From contig DCYM01000165.1 in assembly GCA_002331465.1 (NCBI GenBank), positions 1 through 5,649 of the forward strand: 5,649 nt of DNA. Reading direction: 5' to 3'. Source of the stretch: Candidatus Neomicrothrix sp. UBA2110. GTDB lineage: Bacteria; Actinomycetota; Acidimicrobiia; Acidimicrobiales; Poriferisodalaceae. Of this stretch, positions 1 through 5,390 are shown in pieces. How positions within the stretch are numbered: the stretch's first letter is position 1; each line of letters starts with the position of its first letter. A program made the translations under genes and the position numbers. The notes under the pieces are model-generated. The model did not search any database. It was not told the DNA's origin and worked only from the letters and a program-made list of their open reading frames with translations.

Positions 1-25
1 TCCGCTCAAACTTCTCCTTAGACAC
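1..25 (-). CDS. tuf: Elongation factor Tu, N-terminal start only (partial, continues beyond the left edge)
   Basis: Read on the minus strand, a GTG at 25-23 opens MSKEKFER, followed by a base fitting the next Thr codon (ACN). EF-Tu proteins characteristically begin M-(A/S)-K-E-K-F-E-R-T-K-P-H, so the identification rests on eight residues plus context. EF-Tu is the GTPase that delivers aminoacyl-tRNA to the ribosome. A purine-rich ribosome binding site (AGGAAAGGA, 40-32) lies six bases before the GTG. The gene follows tRNA-Met by about 96 bases on the same strand, which recalls the E. coli tufB locus, where tRNA genes lead into tuf and are co-transcribed with it. Only 25 bases are visible, so the rest of the gene, its intactness and whether it is one of two tuf copies cannot be judged. 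Confidence 0.8.
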
Positions 26-63
26 GGGTTTTCCTTTCCTACAGTCAGCCCGACAATTCCTAG

Positions 64-105
64 GGCCGAGAATTATTAACACTTTCATGCTGCTTAGCCT
101 CGGCC
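64..105. repeat. 7-bp perfect inverted repeat in the tRNA-Met/tuf spacer
   Basis: GGCCGAG at 64-70 is the exact reverse complement of CTCGGCC at 99-105, with a 28-base AT-rich interior. In a transcript running from the tRNAs into tuf this could fold as a long-loop stem in the tuf leader. No U-run follows the stem on either strand, so it is not a standard terminator. A processing site, a leader structure or chance are all possible. The interior contains TAATAA on the minus strand, which could be part of a tuf promoter, but no matching -35 box was found. Confidence 0.35.
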
Positions 106-121
106 GGCTGGCTGAGGGTTG

Positions 122-195
122 TAGCGGGACCGGGGTTCGAACCCGGGACCTCACGATTATGAGCCGTGCGCTCTGACCAACTGAGCTATCCCGCC
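122..195 (-). tRNA. tRNA-Met (anticodon CAT), elongator type
   Basis: The minus strand folds as a complete 74-nt cloverleaf. The acceptor stem GGCGGGA pairs with TCCCGCT (one G-U at 1-72), the D arm is GCTC/GAGC, the anticodon stem is CACGG/TCGTG around loop CTCATAA, and the T arm is CCGGG-TTCGAAC-CCCGG. The anticodon CAT lies at 159-161. The anticodon stem lacks the three G-C pairs of initiator tRNA and the 1-72 pair is not a mismatch, so this is an elongator. A CAT anticodon can also belong to lysidine-modified tRNA-Ile, but the body matches actinobacterial elongator tRNA-Met. CCA is not encoded (the bases after A73 are CA). It lies 15 bases behind tRNA-Thr and is probably in the same transcript. 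Confidence 0.93.
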
Positions 196-210
196 ATGCT
201 CTCTCGAGCG

Positions 211-283
211 AGCCCCGTGCCGGAATCGAACCGGCGACCCCAGCCTTACCATGGCTGTGCTCTACCGACTGAGCTAACGGGGC
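211..283 (-). tRNA. tRNA-Thr (anticodon GGT)
   Basis: The minus strand gives a complete 73-nt cloverleaf. The acceptor stem GCCCCGT pairs with ACGGGGC, the D arm is GCTC/GAGC, the anticodon stem CAGCC/GGCTG encloses ATGGTAA, and the T arm is GCCGG-TTCGATT-CCGGC. The anticodon GGT (248-250) reads ACC and ACU threonine codons. The discriminator base is T, and CCA is not encoded. It is the first gene of a tRNA-Thr/tRNA-Met pair leading into tuf. The Thr-Met order is common in actinobacteria, where a ribosomal or translation gene usually follows. Confidence 0.95.
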
Positions 284-316
284 AACCATGAGCGGGCACA
301 CCCGCACAAACGTGAA

Positions 317-346
317 AGCATACGGATGATCCCCGACGTTCCACAA
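317..346 (-). promoter_or_regulatory. Candidate promoter of the tRNA-Thr/tRNA-Met(/tuf) transcript
   Basis: On the minus strand TTGTGG (346-341) and TATGCT (322-317) are separated by 18 bases and match the -35 and -10 consensus at three and four-to-five positions. Transcription would start near 310, giving a leader of roughly 25 bases before tRNA-Thr. The leader includes a small GCGGG/CCCGC hairpin (292-305). This is a motif match by eye only. Confidence 0.4.
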
Positions 347-358
347 CCCCTATACCAG

Positions 359-364
359 TACCTT
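359..364 (+). promoter_or_regulatory. Candidate -10 box for a leaderless acetyltransferase mRNA
   Basis: TACCTT fits the actinobacterial TAnnnT -10 pattern and ends 7 bases before the ATG at 372. That places the transcription start on or next to the start codon. No Shine-Dalgarno sequence precedes this ATG, which agrees with leaderless translation. TATACC at 351-356 is an alternative box that would give a short leader. No good -35 was found. Confidence 0.3.
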
Positions 365-371
365 TGTTTAT

Positions 372-869
372 ATGTGGATCCGGTTAGCCAAGCTTTCTGA
401 CGCCGCTGCAATCGCAGAGATCTACAACTACGAGGTCCTCTCAGGAGTTGCGACCTTCGATTTAGTACCTAAGTCTCTCGAGGAACAGCGAGATTGGCTG
501 CGTGATCGGTCGGGCGCCCTTCCTTGCATTGTCGCAGTCCAAGACGACGAAGTAGTGGTGGGTTGGGCTTGCCTTTCCAAGTACAGGGACCGGCCGGCGT
601 ATGGAACAAGTGTCGAAAATTCAATTTACGTCCATCCTGACCACCAGGGAAAAGGTGTGGGTGGCTTGTTGATGAGTGAATTAGTGGTGCTTGCAGACGA
701 ACACGGATTTCACGCAACGTTCGCCCGAATCGCTGGCGAGAACCCAGCATCGGTCACTCTTCACGCTAAACACGGCTTTGAGCTAGTAGGGGTAGAAAGG
801 GAAGTCGGTCGAAAATTCAGTCGGTGGCTAGATGTCACTGTGATGCAACGATTGACCCCAAAGGTCTGA
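372..869 (+). CDS. GNAT-family N-acetyltransferase, phosphinothricin / methionine sulfone-sulfoximine type
   Basis: This 165-aa cytosolic enzyme is predicted to move an acetyl group from acetyl-CoA to an amino group. The whole protein is one GNAT domain. The N-terminus (IRLAKLSDAAAIAEIYN) and the RDRPAY...VENSIYV block (72-87) are typical of the Pat/MnaT subgroup, which acetylates phosphinothricin, methionine sulfone or methionine sulfoximine. The acetyl-CoA pyrophosphate loop is VHPDHQGKGVGGLL (87-100), with the Q-x-K-G-x-G core at 92-97. GENPASVTLHAKHGFELVG (122-140) is the usual C-terminal motif. Full length fits the family (about 160-180 aa). The ATG at 372 is the only start that preserves the conserved N-terminus. 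It has no visible ribosome binding site. The gene is divergent from the tRNA genes and convergent with menB, with 17 bases between stops. The substrate is unproven; many relatives act on other small amines. Confidence 0.85.
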   Translation: MWIRLAKLSDAAAIAEIYNYEVLSGVATFDLVPKSLEEQRDWLRDRSGALPCIVAVQDDEVVVGWACLSKYRDRPAYGTSVENSIYVHPDHQGKGVGGLLMSELVVLADEHGFHATFARIAGENPASVTLHAKHGFELVGVEREVGRKFSRWLDVTVMQRLTPKV

Positions 870-886
870 CCCCATATTTCGGTACT

Positions 887-1801
887 TTAGAAGTGCCATG
901 GGAAGCGTTTGAAGTCCTGTTTGCGCTTTTCGAGGAACGCATCGCGACCTTCGACGGCCTCCTCGGTCCCATAGGCTAAACGGGTCGCTTCACCAGCAAA
1001 TACCTGTTGCCCGATGAGGCCGTCATCGGTGAGATTCAGCGCGAACTTCGCCATTCGCTGAGCAGTCGGTGACTTCGAATTGATTTCTTGTGCCCATTCC
1101 AATGCCACGTTTTCTAGGTCACCATGATCGACAACGGCGTTAACGTCTCCCATAAGGAATCGTTGTTCGGCATCGTAAGTTCGTCCTAGGAAAAAGATTT
1201 CCCGTGCTTTCTTTTGCCCTATTTGTTTAGCGAGGTAGGCCGACCCGAACCCGCCATCAAAGCTGGCTACGTCGGTGTCTGTTTGCTTAAATCGAGCGTG
1301 TTCGCGACTTGCGATGGTCAAATCCGCTGTGACGTGGAGACTGTGCCCGCCGCCCGCCGCCCATCCGGGCACAACACAGATCACGACCTTTGGCATCATT
1401 CGGATCAAACGTTGGCACTCGAGAATGTGCAGTCGTCCAACCTGTGCAGGGTCGATGGTTTCACTTGTCTCGCCGTCGGCATATTTGTAGCCATCTTTTC
1501 CACGGATCCGTTGATCCCCGCCTGAACAGAAGGACCACTCACCGTCTTTAACCGATGGGCCGTTACCGGTTAGAAGTACCACTCCCACGTCCGTGCTCAT
1601 TCGAGCATGGTCAAGAGCCTTGTACAGTTCGTCGACCGTCTTTGGCCGAAAAGCATTACGAATATCTGGTCGGTCAAAAGCTATGCGCACGGTCCCTTGG
1701 TTGACAGCACGATGGTAGGTGATGTCTTGAAAGTCGAACCCGTCGAACTCGTTCCATTTCGAAGGGTCAAAGATGTCAGAAACATTCGGCAAATACGACA
1801 T
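887..1801 (-). CDS. menB: 1,4-dihydroxy-2-naphthoyl-CoA synthase (MenB), long actinobacterial form
   Basis: MenB closes the second ring of the menaquinone head group, converting o-succinylbenzoyl-CoA to 1,4-dihydroxy-2-naphthoyl-CoA in the cytosol. The 304-aa protein has a crotonase fold and resembles mycobacterial MenB over its whole length. Landmarks are NAFRPKTVDELY (49-60), the oxyanion-hole segment FCSGGDQRIRG (91-101), PGWAAGGGHSLH (145-156), and TDTDVASFDGGFGSAYL (174-190). By motif position D182 matches mycobacterial Asp192, D175 matches Asp185 and Y277 (RLAYGTEEAVEGRDAF) matches Tyr287. D175 is the acidic residue that replaces bound bicarbonate in the bicarbonate-independent MenB type. 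The ATG at 1801 is supported by AGGAG (1810-1806) four bases upstream. No other men gene is in the window. It is divergent from the LLM gene, with a shared 64-bp control region. Confidence 0.95.
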   Translation of the reverse strand: MSYLPNVSDIFDPSKWNEFDGFDFQDITYHRAVNQGTVRIAFDRPDIRNAFRPKTVDELYKALDHARMSTDVGVVLLTGNGPSVKDGEWSFCSGGDQRIRGKDGYKYADGETSETIDPAQVGRLHILECQRLIRMMPKVVICVVPGWAAGGGHSLHVTADLTIASREHARFKQTDTDVASFDGGFGSAYLAKQIGQKKAREIFFLGRTYDAEQRFLMGDVNAVVDHGDLENVALEWAQEINSKSPTAQRMAKFALNLTDDGLIGQQVFAGEATRLAYGTEEAVEGRDAFLEKRKQDFKRFPWHF

Positions 1802-1828
1802 TGGACTCCTAAACCGTTACGCGCCAAC

Positions 1829-1855
1829 GGAACGTAGATTAGGAGCGTACGTTCC
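1829..1855. promoter_or_regulatory. Inverted repeat between menB and the LLM gene: candidate shared operator/promoter
   Basis: GGAACGTA (1829-1836) and TACGTTCC (1848-1855) are perfect 8-bp inverted arms around 11 bases, sitting mid-way in the 64-bp divergent gap. TAnnnT -10-like boxes overlap it on both strands: TAGATT at 1835-1840 (+) and TAATCT at 1841-1836 (-). No convincing -35 boxes were found. A dimeric repressor bound here would cover both promoters. Alternatively the arms could form an mRNA stem, because the right arm ends one base before the AGGGGG ribosome binding site of the LLM gene. A smaller inverted pair, CCGTT (1814-1818) and AACGG (1826-1830), lies on the menB side. Confidence 0.5.
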
Positions 1856-1865
1856 AGGGGGCATC

Positions 1866-2738
1866 ATGAAGTTTGGTCTTAGGTATTGCAACACAGATAA
1901 ATATGCCGTTGATACGGCCTTAGCAGTGGAGTTGGTTCAGGCCGGTGAGCAAGCCGGATTTGAATCTGCTTGGACTGTAGAGCACACAGTGATTCCGTCG
2001 GGGTATGAGTCGGTTTATCCTTATAGCGAATCCGGGAAAATAGCGGGCGGGGCCGAAGATCTTGTTCTACCTGATCCGTTGATTTGGATGGCCCATATGG
2101 CAGGGGCCACTAGCACGATCAATTTGGGTACCGCAGTTCTAATTTTGCCACAACACTCGCCTGTCGTGTGCGCCGCTCAAATAGCAACCCTGGACTATAT
2201 GTCCGGAGGGCGGGTCCTTTTAGGTATTGGTGTGGGCTGGCTTAAGGAAGAATTTGACGCGATTGGGGTCCCGTTCGAACGAAGAGGCCCACGGACCGAT
2301 GAATACGTGGCTGCTATGCGCGAATTATGGGCGAACGATTGCGCCACCTTTCACGGCGAATTCGTTCATTTCACAGATACCTATTGCCTTCCGCGGCCGG
2401 TAGGCGGCAACGTCCCGATCATCGTGGGCGGAGATACCGACTACGCGGCTCGACGAGCGGGGCGCCTGGGAGATGGGTACTTTCCTGCTCGAGACACACC
2501 CCAAGAGAGAATCGATCTAGCTCGCAGAACCGCTGAGGAGTGTGGGAGAGATCCTGAGGCTCTCGAGATCACAATGCCCATGCCCGCAGATCCTGATGAC
2601 GTCCCGAAGATGAAGGCTCGCGGGGTGGATCGGCTTGTCGTCCCGGTCACAGCTATGGCAGGTATGCCCACATTGATTGATTCGCCCGAAACCGCTTTAC
2701 GTTTCGGTGACATCATCGCAAAATACTCTGATCTCTAG
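1866..2738 (+). CDS. LLM-class (luciferase-like) F420- or flavin-dependent oxidoreductase
   Basis: The 290-aa protein is a single TIM-barrel domain of the bacterial luciferase-like superfamily. It resembles the subgroup annotated as probable F420-dependent oxidoreductases (Rv2161c-like, TIGR03619). Support comes from the start MKFGLRY, the segment PDPLIWMAHMAGATSTINLG (69-88), the family hallmark SGGRVLLGIGVGW (113-125), RGPRTDEYVAAMRELW (140-155) and the C-terminal cofactor-phosphate region PIIVGGDTDYAARRAGRLGDG (184-204). Such enzymes transfer hydride or activate oxygen on a substrate that cannot be predicted here. Coenzyme use (F420 or FMN) is inferred from family only. The ATG at 1866 was chosen because AGGGGG (1856-1861) precedes it and the barrel's first strand starts there. 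An in-frame ATG at 1773 would overlap the menB start. The gene is convergent with the rhodanese gene; only 2 bases separate the stops. Confidence 0.85.
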   Translation: MKFGLRYCNTDKYAVDTALAVELVQAGEQAGFESAWTVEHTVIPSGYESVYPYSESGKIAGGAEDLVLPDPLIWMAHMAGATSTINLGTAVLILPQHSPVVCAAQIATLDYMSGGRVLLGIGVGWLKEEFDAIGVPFERRGPRTDEYVAAMRELWANDCATFHGEFVHFTDTYCLPRPVGGNVPIIVGGDTDYAARRAGRLGDGYFPARDTPQERIDLARRTAEECGRDPEALEITMPMPADPDDVPKMKARGVDRLVVPVTAMAGMPTLIDSPETALRFGDIIAKYSDL

Positions 2739-2740
2739 CT

Positions 2741-3988
2741 TTACGCCCATCCGTTGGGTGTGAATTGAGCGAGATCATCGCGGTCGTATTGGTCGACTAG
2801 CGCGACCTCCCAATCTAGATATTCCTGCATTGCTTGTCGCGCTATGTGGACGTCGCCCGGGTCGTAGGGAAGTACCACTTGTGGGCTGTTCAGCGGTAGT
2901 TCGTTGTTGCCGGATTCGAACGGCCCGTCGCTGATACCGCCCTCCAAGACGTAGGTTTCCCATCCCATTTCTAGCAACCATGATGCTGTCATTGTGGCTC
3001 TGGTGAAATCGTCATCCGCTAGGACTATGCGAGCGCCTCTCGTGATGACATATTCGTCGGTGGCTTGGACTAGTTGGCCTCCCGGGGCGTTGCGAAAATC
3101 GGGGAGGTGACCTCGTTCGTATTCGTCAGGAGTGCGTACGTCAAAAAGGTGGAGGGTCCGTGATCGATCAACTCTCCACGATTCCACTATTGCCCGGCTT
3201 ATCCTCACAACATTGAAGCGTTCCGCCACTTCCATTGCTGCAGTTGATGCCTGCGTTCGACCCGCGGGCGTGGGGGCGGGGGCGGTGACAGCTTTACCGT
3301 GATCCAAAGTGAGATCAGCGAGTTCCCACCCCATCGTTCCATTTTCCAACGCTATTACGCGGCTTGGAACCCCGGCACGGACTAATGATTCTGCCCCAAG
3401 GATGCTCCGGGTGCGGCCCGCGCAGTTGACCACGATAGTGGCGGCTTGGTCTACGAGATCGAATGCTCTATGCACTAGTTCTCCACCGGGACATGATCTT
3501 GCGGTGGGGATACTCATTCGTTGGAATTCGCGCTCGGTGCGCGAGTCGAGGATGGTAATTGGACGTTTCTCATTGATCCATTGATCCAGTTCTGTGGCCG
3601 ACACGTGAGGAGTTTCGTAATGTCGTTCCACTAATTCACCAAAGAGTTTCGATGGGACATTGACTCCCGAGTACAGCTCGTGTCCTTCTTCGACCCATGA
3701 GTGAATGCCCCCATCTAAGACGGAGACGTTGGTCCATCCGTTGGATATGAGAATCTCGCGGAGCTCTTCGGCTTCTCCTCCGCCGCTATCGGTTATGACA
3801 ACGCGGGCCGAAAGCCGAGGAAGCAAAATGCGTCCCGTGTGGTGCCCGTCGACCGGCCTGATGCTCCCGGCCCAAAGCAGATGGCCTTGGCTGTATGCGT
3901 CGTGGTCGCGGGCATCGACTATGGCTAGTTCATTTTCATCGACTATGGCGTCGGCGAGTTCGGGTGCTGTGGTCGCGGCCAAACTCAC
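2741..3988 (-). CDS. Three-domain rhodanese-related sulfurtransferase, one active-site Cys
   Basis: The 415-aa protein has three rhodanese domains: about 5-108, 125-232 and 258-356. Each carries a D-(A/S/V)-R strand (VDAR 24-27, LDSR 147-150, FDVR 282-285) and a GH or comparable turn. Only the middle domain keeps the catalytic cysteine, in the loop NCAGRTRS (188-195, C189), which would carry a persulfide. The matching loops are DSGGGE (67-72) in domain 1 and ADDDFTR (324-330) in domain 3, with no Cys, so these domains are probably structural or binding modules. An Ala/Pro-rich linker (about 233-250) precedes domain 3. NVPSKLFGELVERHYETPHVS (110-130) and ENGTMGWELA (215-224) recall the multi-rhodanese proteins found beside cysteine-dioxygenase-like cupins in other bacteria; from memory those are often longer, near 500 aa. 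No signal peptide is seen, so it is probably cytosolic. It begins with GTG at 3988, overlapping the cupin stop by 4 bases (GTGA), which suggests translational coupling. Confidence 0.85.
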   Translation of the reverse strand: MSLAATTAPELADAIVDENELAIVDARDHDAYSQGHLLWAGSIRPVDGHHTGRILLPRLSARVVITDSGGGEAEELREILISNGWTNVSVLDGGIHSWVEEGHELYSGVNVPSKLFGELVERHYETPHVSATELDQWINEKRPITILDSRTEREFQRMSIPTARSCPGGELVHRAFDLVDQAATIVVNCAGRTRSILGAESLVRAGVPSRVIALENGTMGWELADLTLDHGKAVTAPAPTPAGRTQASTAAMEVAERFNVVRISRAIVESWRVDRSRTLHLFDVRTPDEYERGHLPDFRNAPGGQLVQATDEYVITRGARIVLADDDFTRATMTASWLLEMGWETYVLEGGISDGPFESGNNELPLNSPQVVLPYDPGDVHIARQAMQEYLDWEVALVDQYDRDDLAQFTPNGWA

Positions 3989-4557
3989 GGTCTGGCATCA
4001 ATGACAGGGAATTGCACCTTCATGGTTCGCCACTCCTGAGCGTCATCGGCCCAGTAATTCCGAGCAGGTAGGTCGAGAAGATCGTGGCCGTAGCAATGAA
4101 AGTTCAGGGCTCCGCCTTTTACATGAATGGAATGGACATCGTCAGGGAGGAAAGCGATTCCTATGTCGCGACGAATAGCGATTTTCTCTGAAACTTGGGG
4201 TGGGCCGCCTCCCGCGACATTGTCATATCTACAATTGATTTCTTCGCCCTCTAGGCCAACGATGCAGGCCCAGGTGAGGTGATCGTGTGGGGGGGCTTCA
4301 GTCGTGTCATTGACTGATTGGATGTACAACGCGAAGCGATGGTCCTCGTCTTGGGACAAAAGGTACAAAGTGCTTCCGTCTTTTGATTCATCCGCGGGAA
4401 AATCACTCCATGGAAATAGCTCTCGCAGTTCCGCTAACTCCAACAGCCGACGCCGGATGAGTTCGACGGCGTCTCGATCGATTCCGGCCGCGTCAATTGC
4501 TCGAATGTCAACCATGGCGTCACCGATCGCCGTACTTCGTTCGATATTGTCAATCAT
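3985..4557 (-). CDS. Cupin of the cysteine dioxygenase (thiol dioxygenase) family
   Basis: The 190-aa protein is predicted to be a non-heme iron enzyme adding O2 to a thiol to give a sulfinate. The cupin motif PPHDHLTWACIVGLEGEEINCRY (89-111) supplies H91 and H93, and DVHSIHV (140-146) supplies H142 as the third iron ligand. C98 lies seven residues after the first His, exactly where mammalian cysteine dioxygenase has Cys93. Y156 in NFHCYGH (152-158) matches Tyr157, so the Cys-Tyr crosslink could form; many bacterial homologues have Gly instead of Cys. The region aligned with the carboxylate-binding Arg60 reads STLYLL (62-67), without an Arg, so the substrate may not be cysteine. The ATG at 4557 has GGTGATC (anti-Shine-Dalgarno complement) six bases upstream. 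An internal Met15 (4515) is an alternative start. It is the middle gene of the crotonase-cupin-rhodanese operon. Confidence 0.82.
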   Translation of the reverse strand: MIDNIERSTAIGDAMVDIRAIDAAGIDRDAVELIRRRLLELAELRELFPWSDFPADESKDGSTLYLLSQDEDHRFALYIQSVNDTTEAPPHDHLTWACIVGLEGEEINCRYDNVAGGGPPQVSEKIAIRRDIGIAFLPDDVHSIHVKGGALNFHCYGHDLLDLPARNYWADDAQEWRTMKVQFPVIDARP

Positions 4558-4581
4558 TTTCTGATCACCGGTGGTCTCGAC

Positions 4582-5358
4582 TTAGCGTCCCTTCCATTGT
4601 GGGGGTCGCTTCTCGGCAAACGCAACAGGTCCTTCGACATAGTCCTCGCTTTTGGTCATATCTCTCACAGCTTCATACTTACCTTCGTGGGCTGCTCGTA
4701 CCCCAGCATGGTCAAGTCCTTGCATCGCAGCTTGTTTGGTAGCTCGGATCGACATTGGTGAGCATTCCAGAATCATCTCCGCCCATCGGCGTGCTTCACT
4801 TACGGCTTCACCTTCGGGCGTCACGGCCGTAACGAAACCCAACTCGTAGCCCTCTTGTGCGTAGACATGGCGGCCAGTCAGCATCATGCCCATGGCACGC
4901 TTAAGACCAATTTGTCGTGGAAGGCGGTGTACTCCAGCTGCTAACGCAGCAAGTCCAACCTTGGGTTCGGGGAGTGCCATCCGCGCGTTCTCACTCGCGA
5001 TGATCATGTCGCACGCCAGCGCTATTTCGAAACCTCCACCCATCGCTACGCCGTTGACTGCTGCGATTACCGGTTTGTCGAGGCTCCAGCGTGAAGTAAG
5101 ACCGCCAAAGCCACTTGGGGGCATAGCGGATCGGTCTCCTCCTTCGGCTTGATAACGCAGATCATTCCCTGCGCTAAAAGCACGGTCACCGGCACCGGTC
5201 ACGATCGCCACCCAAAGGTCAGGGTCGTTTTGGAACTCGTCAAAAAGTTCTGCCATTTCCGCATTTCCCGGGGGGTGAAGTGCGTTCATTCGTTCAGGTC
5301 GGTTAATGGTGACGGTAAATATCCGACCGTCGCGTTCTGCATAACAAGAGTCAGCCAT
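4582..5358 (-). CDS. Enoyl-CoA hydratase/isomerase (crotonase) family protein, carnitinyl-CoA dehydratase-like
   Basis: The 258-aa protein has the standard crotonase length and fold. NRPERMNALHPPGNAEMAELF (19-39) resembles CaiD-type dehydratases. The oxyanion hole is formed by FSAGNDL (61-67, A63) and MGGGFEIALACD (106-117, G108). Both general acid/base glutamates are present, E111 and E131 (LPEPKVGL, 129-136), the pair used for hydration or dehydration of a 2-enoyl-CoA. SIRATKQAAM (203-212) and AFAEKRPPQWKGR (246-258) are typical C-terminal elements. The ATG at 5358 is fixed by an in-frame TAA nine bases upstream. There is no ribosome binding site, but a -10-like box sits 6 bases away. It is the first gene of a three-gene operon, ending 24 bases before the cupin start. 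The family also includes methylthioacryloyl-CoA hydratase (DmdD), so a sulfur-containing acyl-CoA is conceivable given the neighbours. The actual substrate is unknown. Confidence 0.88.
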   Translation of the reverse strand: MADSCYAERDGRIFTVTINRPERMNALHPPGNAEMAELFDEFQNDPDLWVAIVTGAGDRAFSAGNDLRYQAEGGDRSAMPPSGFGGLTSRWSLDKPVIAAVNGVAMGGGFEIALACDMIIASENARMALPEPKVGLAALAAGVHRLPRQIGLKRAMGMMLTGRHVYAQEGYELGFVTAVTPEGEAVSEARRWAEMILECSPMSIRATKQAAMQGLDHAGVRAAHEGKYEAVRDMTKSEDYVEGPVAFAEKRPPQWKGR

Positions 5359-5364
5359 AGCCAG

Positions 5365-5370
5365 AAGTTA
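5365..5370 (-). promoter_or_regulatory. Candidate -10 box for a leaderless crotonase operon
   Basis: Minus-strand TAACTT (5370-5365) fits TAnnnT and ends six bases before the ATG at 5358, so transcription could begin at the start codon. The absence of a Shine-Dalgarno sequence and the same arrangement at the acetyltransferase gene support this reading. No convincing -35 hexamer lies 16-18 bases upstream. Confidence 0.35.
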
Positions 5371-5390
5371 GTCCGCAACTCTTTGTGGCC

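Noticed and set aside
122..195. Reading the CAT tRNA as initiator tRNA-fMet or tRNA-Ile2
   Set aside because: It lacks the initiator's three G-C pairs in the anticodon stem and the 1-72 mismatch. The body matches elongator tRNA-Met next to tRNA-Thr, although Ile2 cannot be fully excluded without a model score.
1214..1525. 103-codon plus-strand reading frame inside menB
   Set aside because: It is antisense to a highly conserved part of MenB, and its product has no recognisable domain.
1773..1865. Longer N-terminus for the LLM oxidoreductase starting at an ATG at 1773
   Set aside because: It would overlap the menB start, has no ribosome binding site, and adds residues unlike the family. MKFGLRY at 1866 is the normal first strand and has AGGGGG in front.
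2441..2716. 91-codon minus-strand reading frame inside the LLM gene
   Set aside because: It is antisense to the conserved C-terminal cofactor-binding part of the LLM protein, and its product is an Arg/Ser-rich shadow.
3705..4004. 99-codon plus-strand reading frame opposite the start of the rhodanese gene
   Set aside because: It is an antisense shadow of a well-supported gene, with a low-complexity Ser/Ala-rich product and no start signal.
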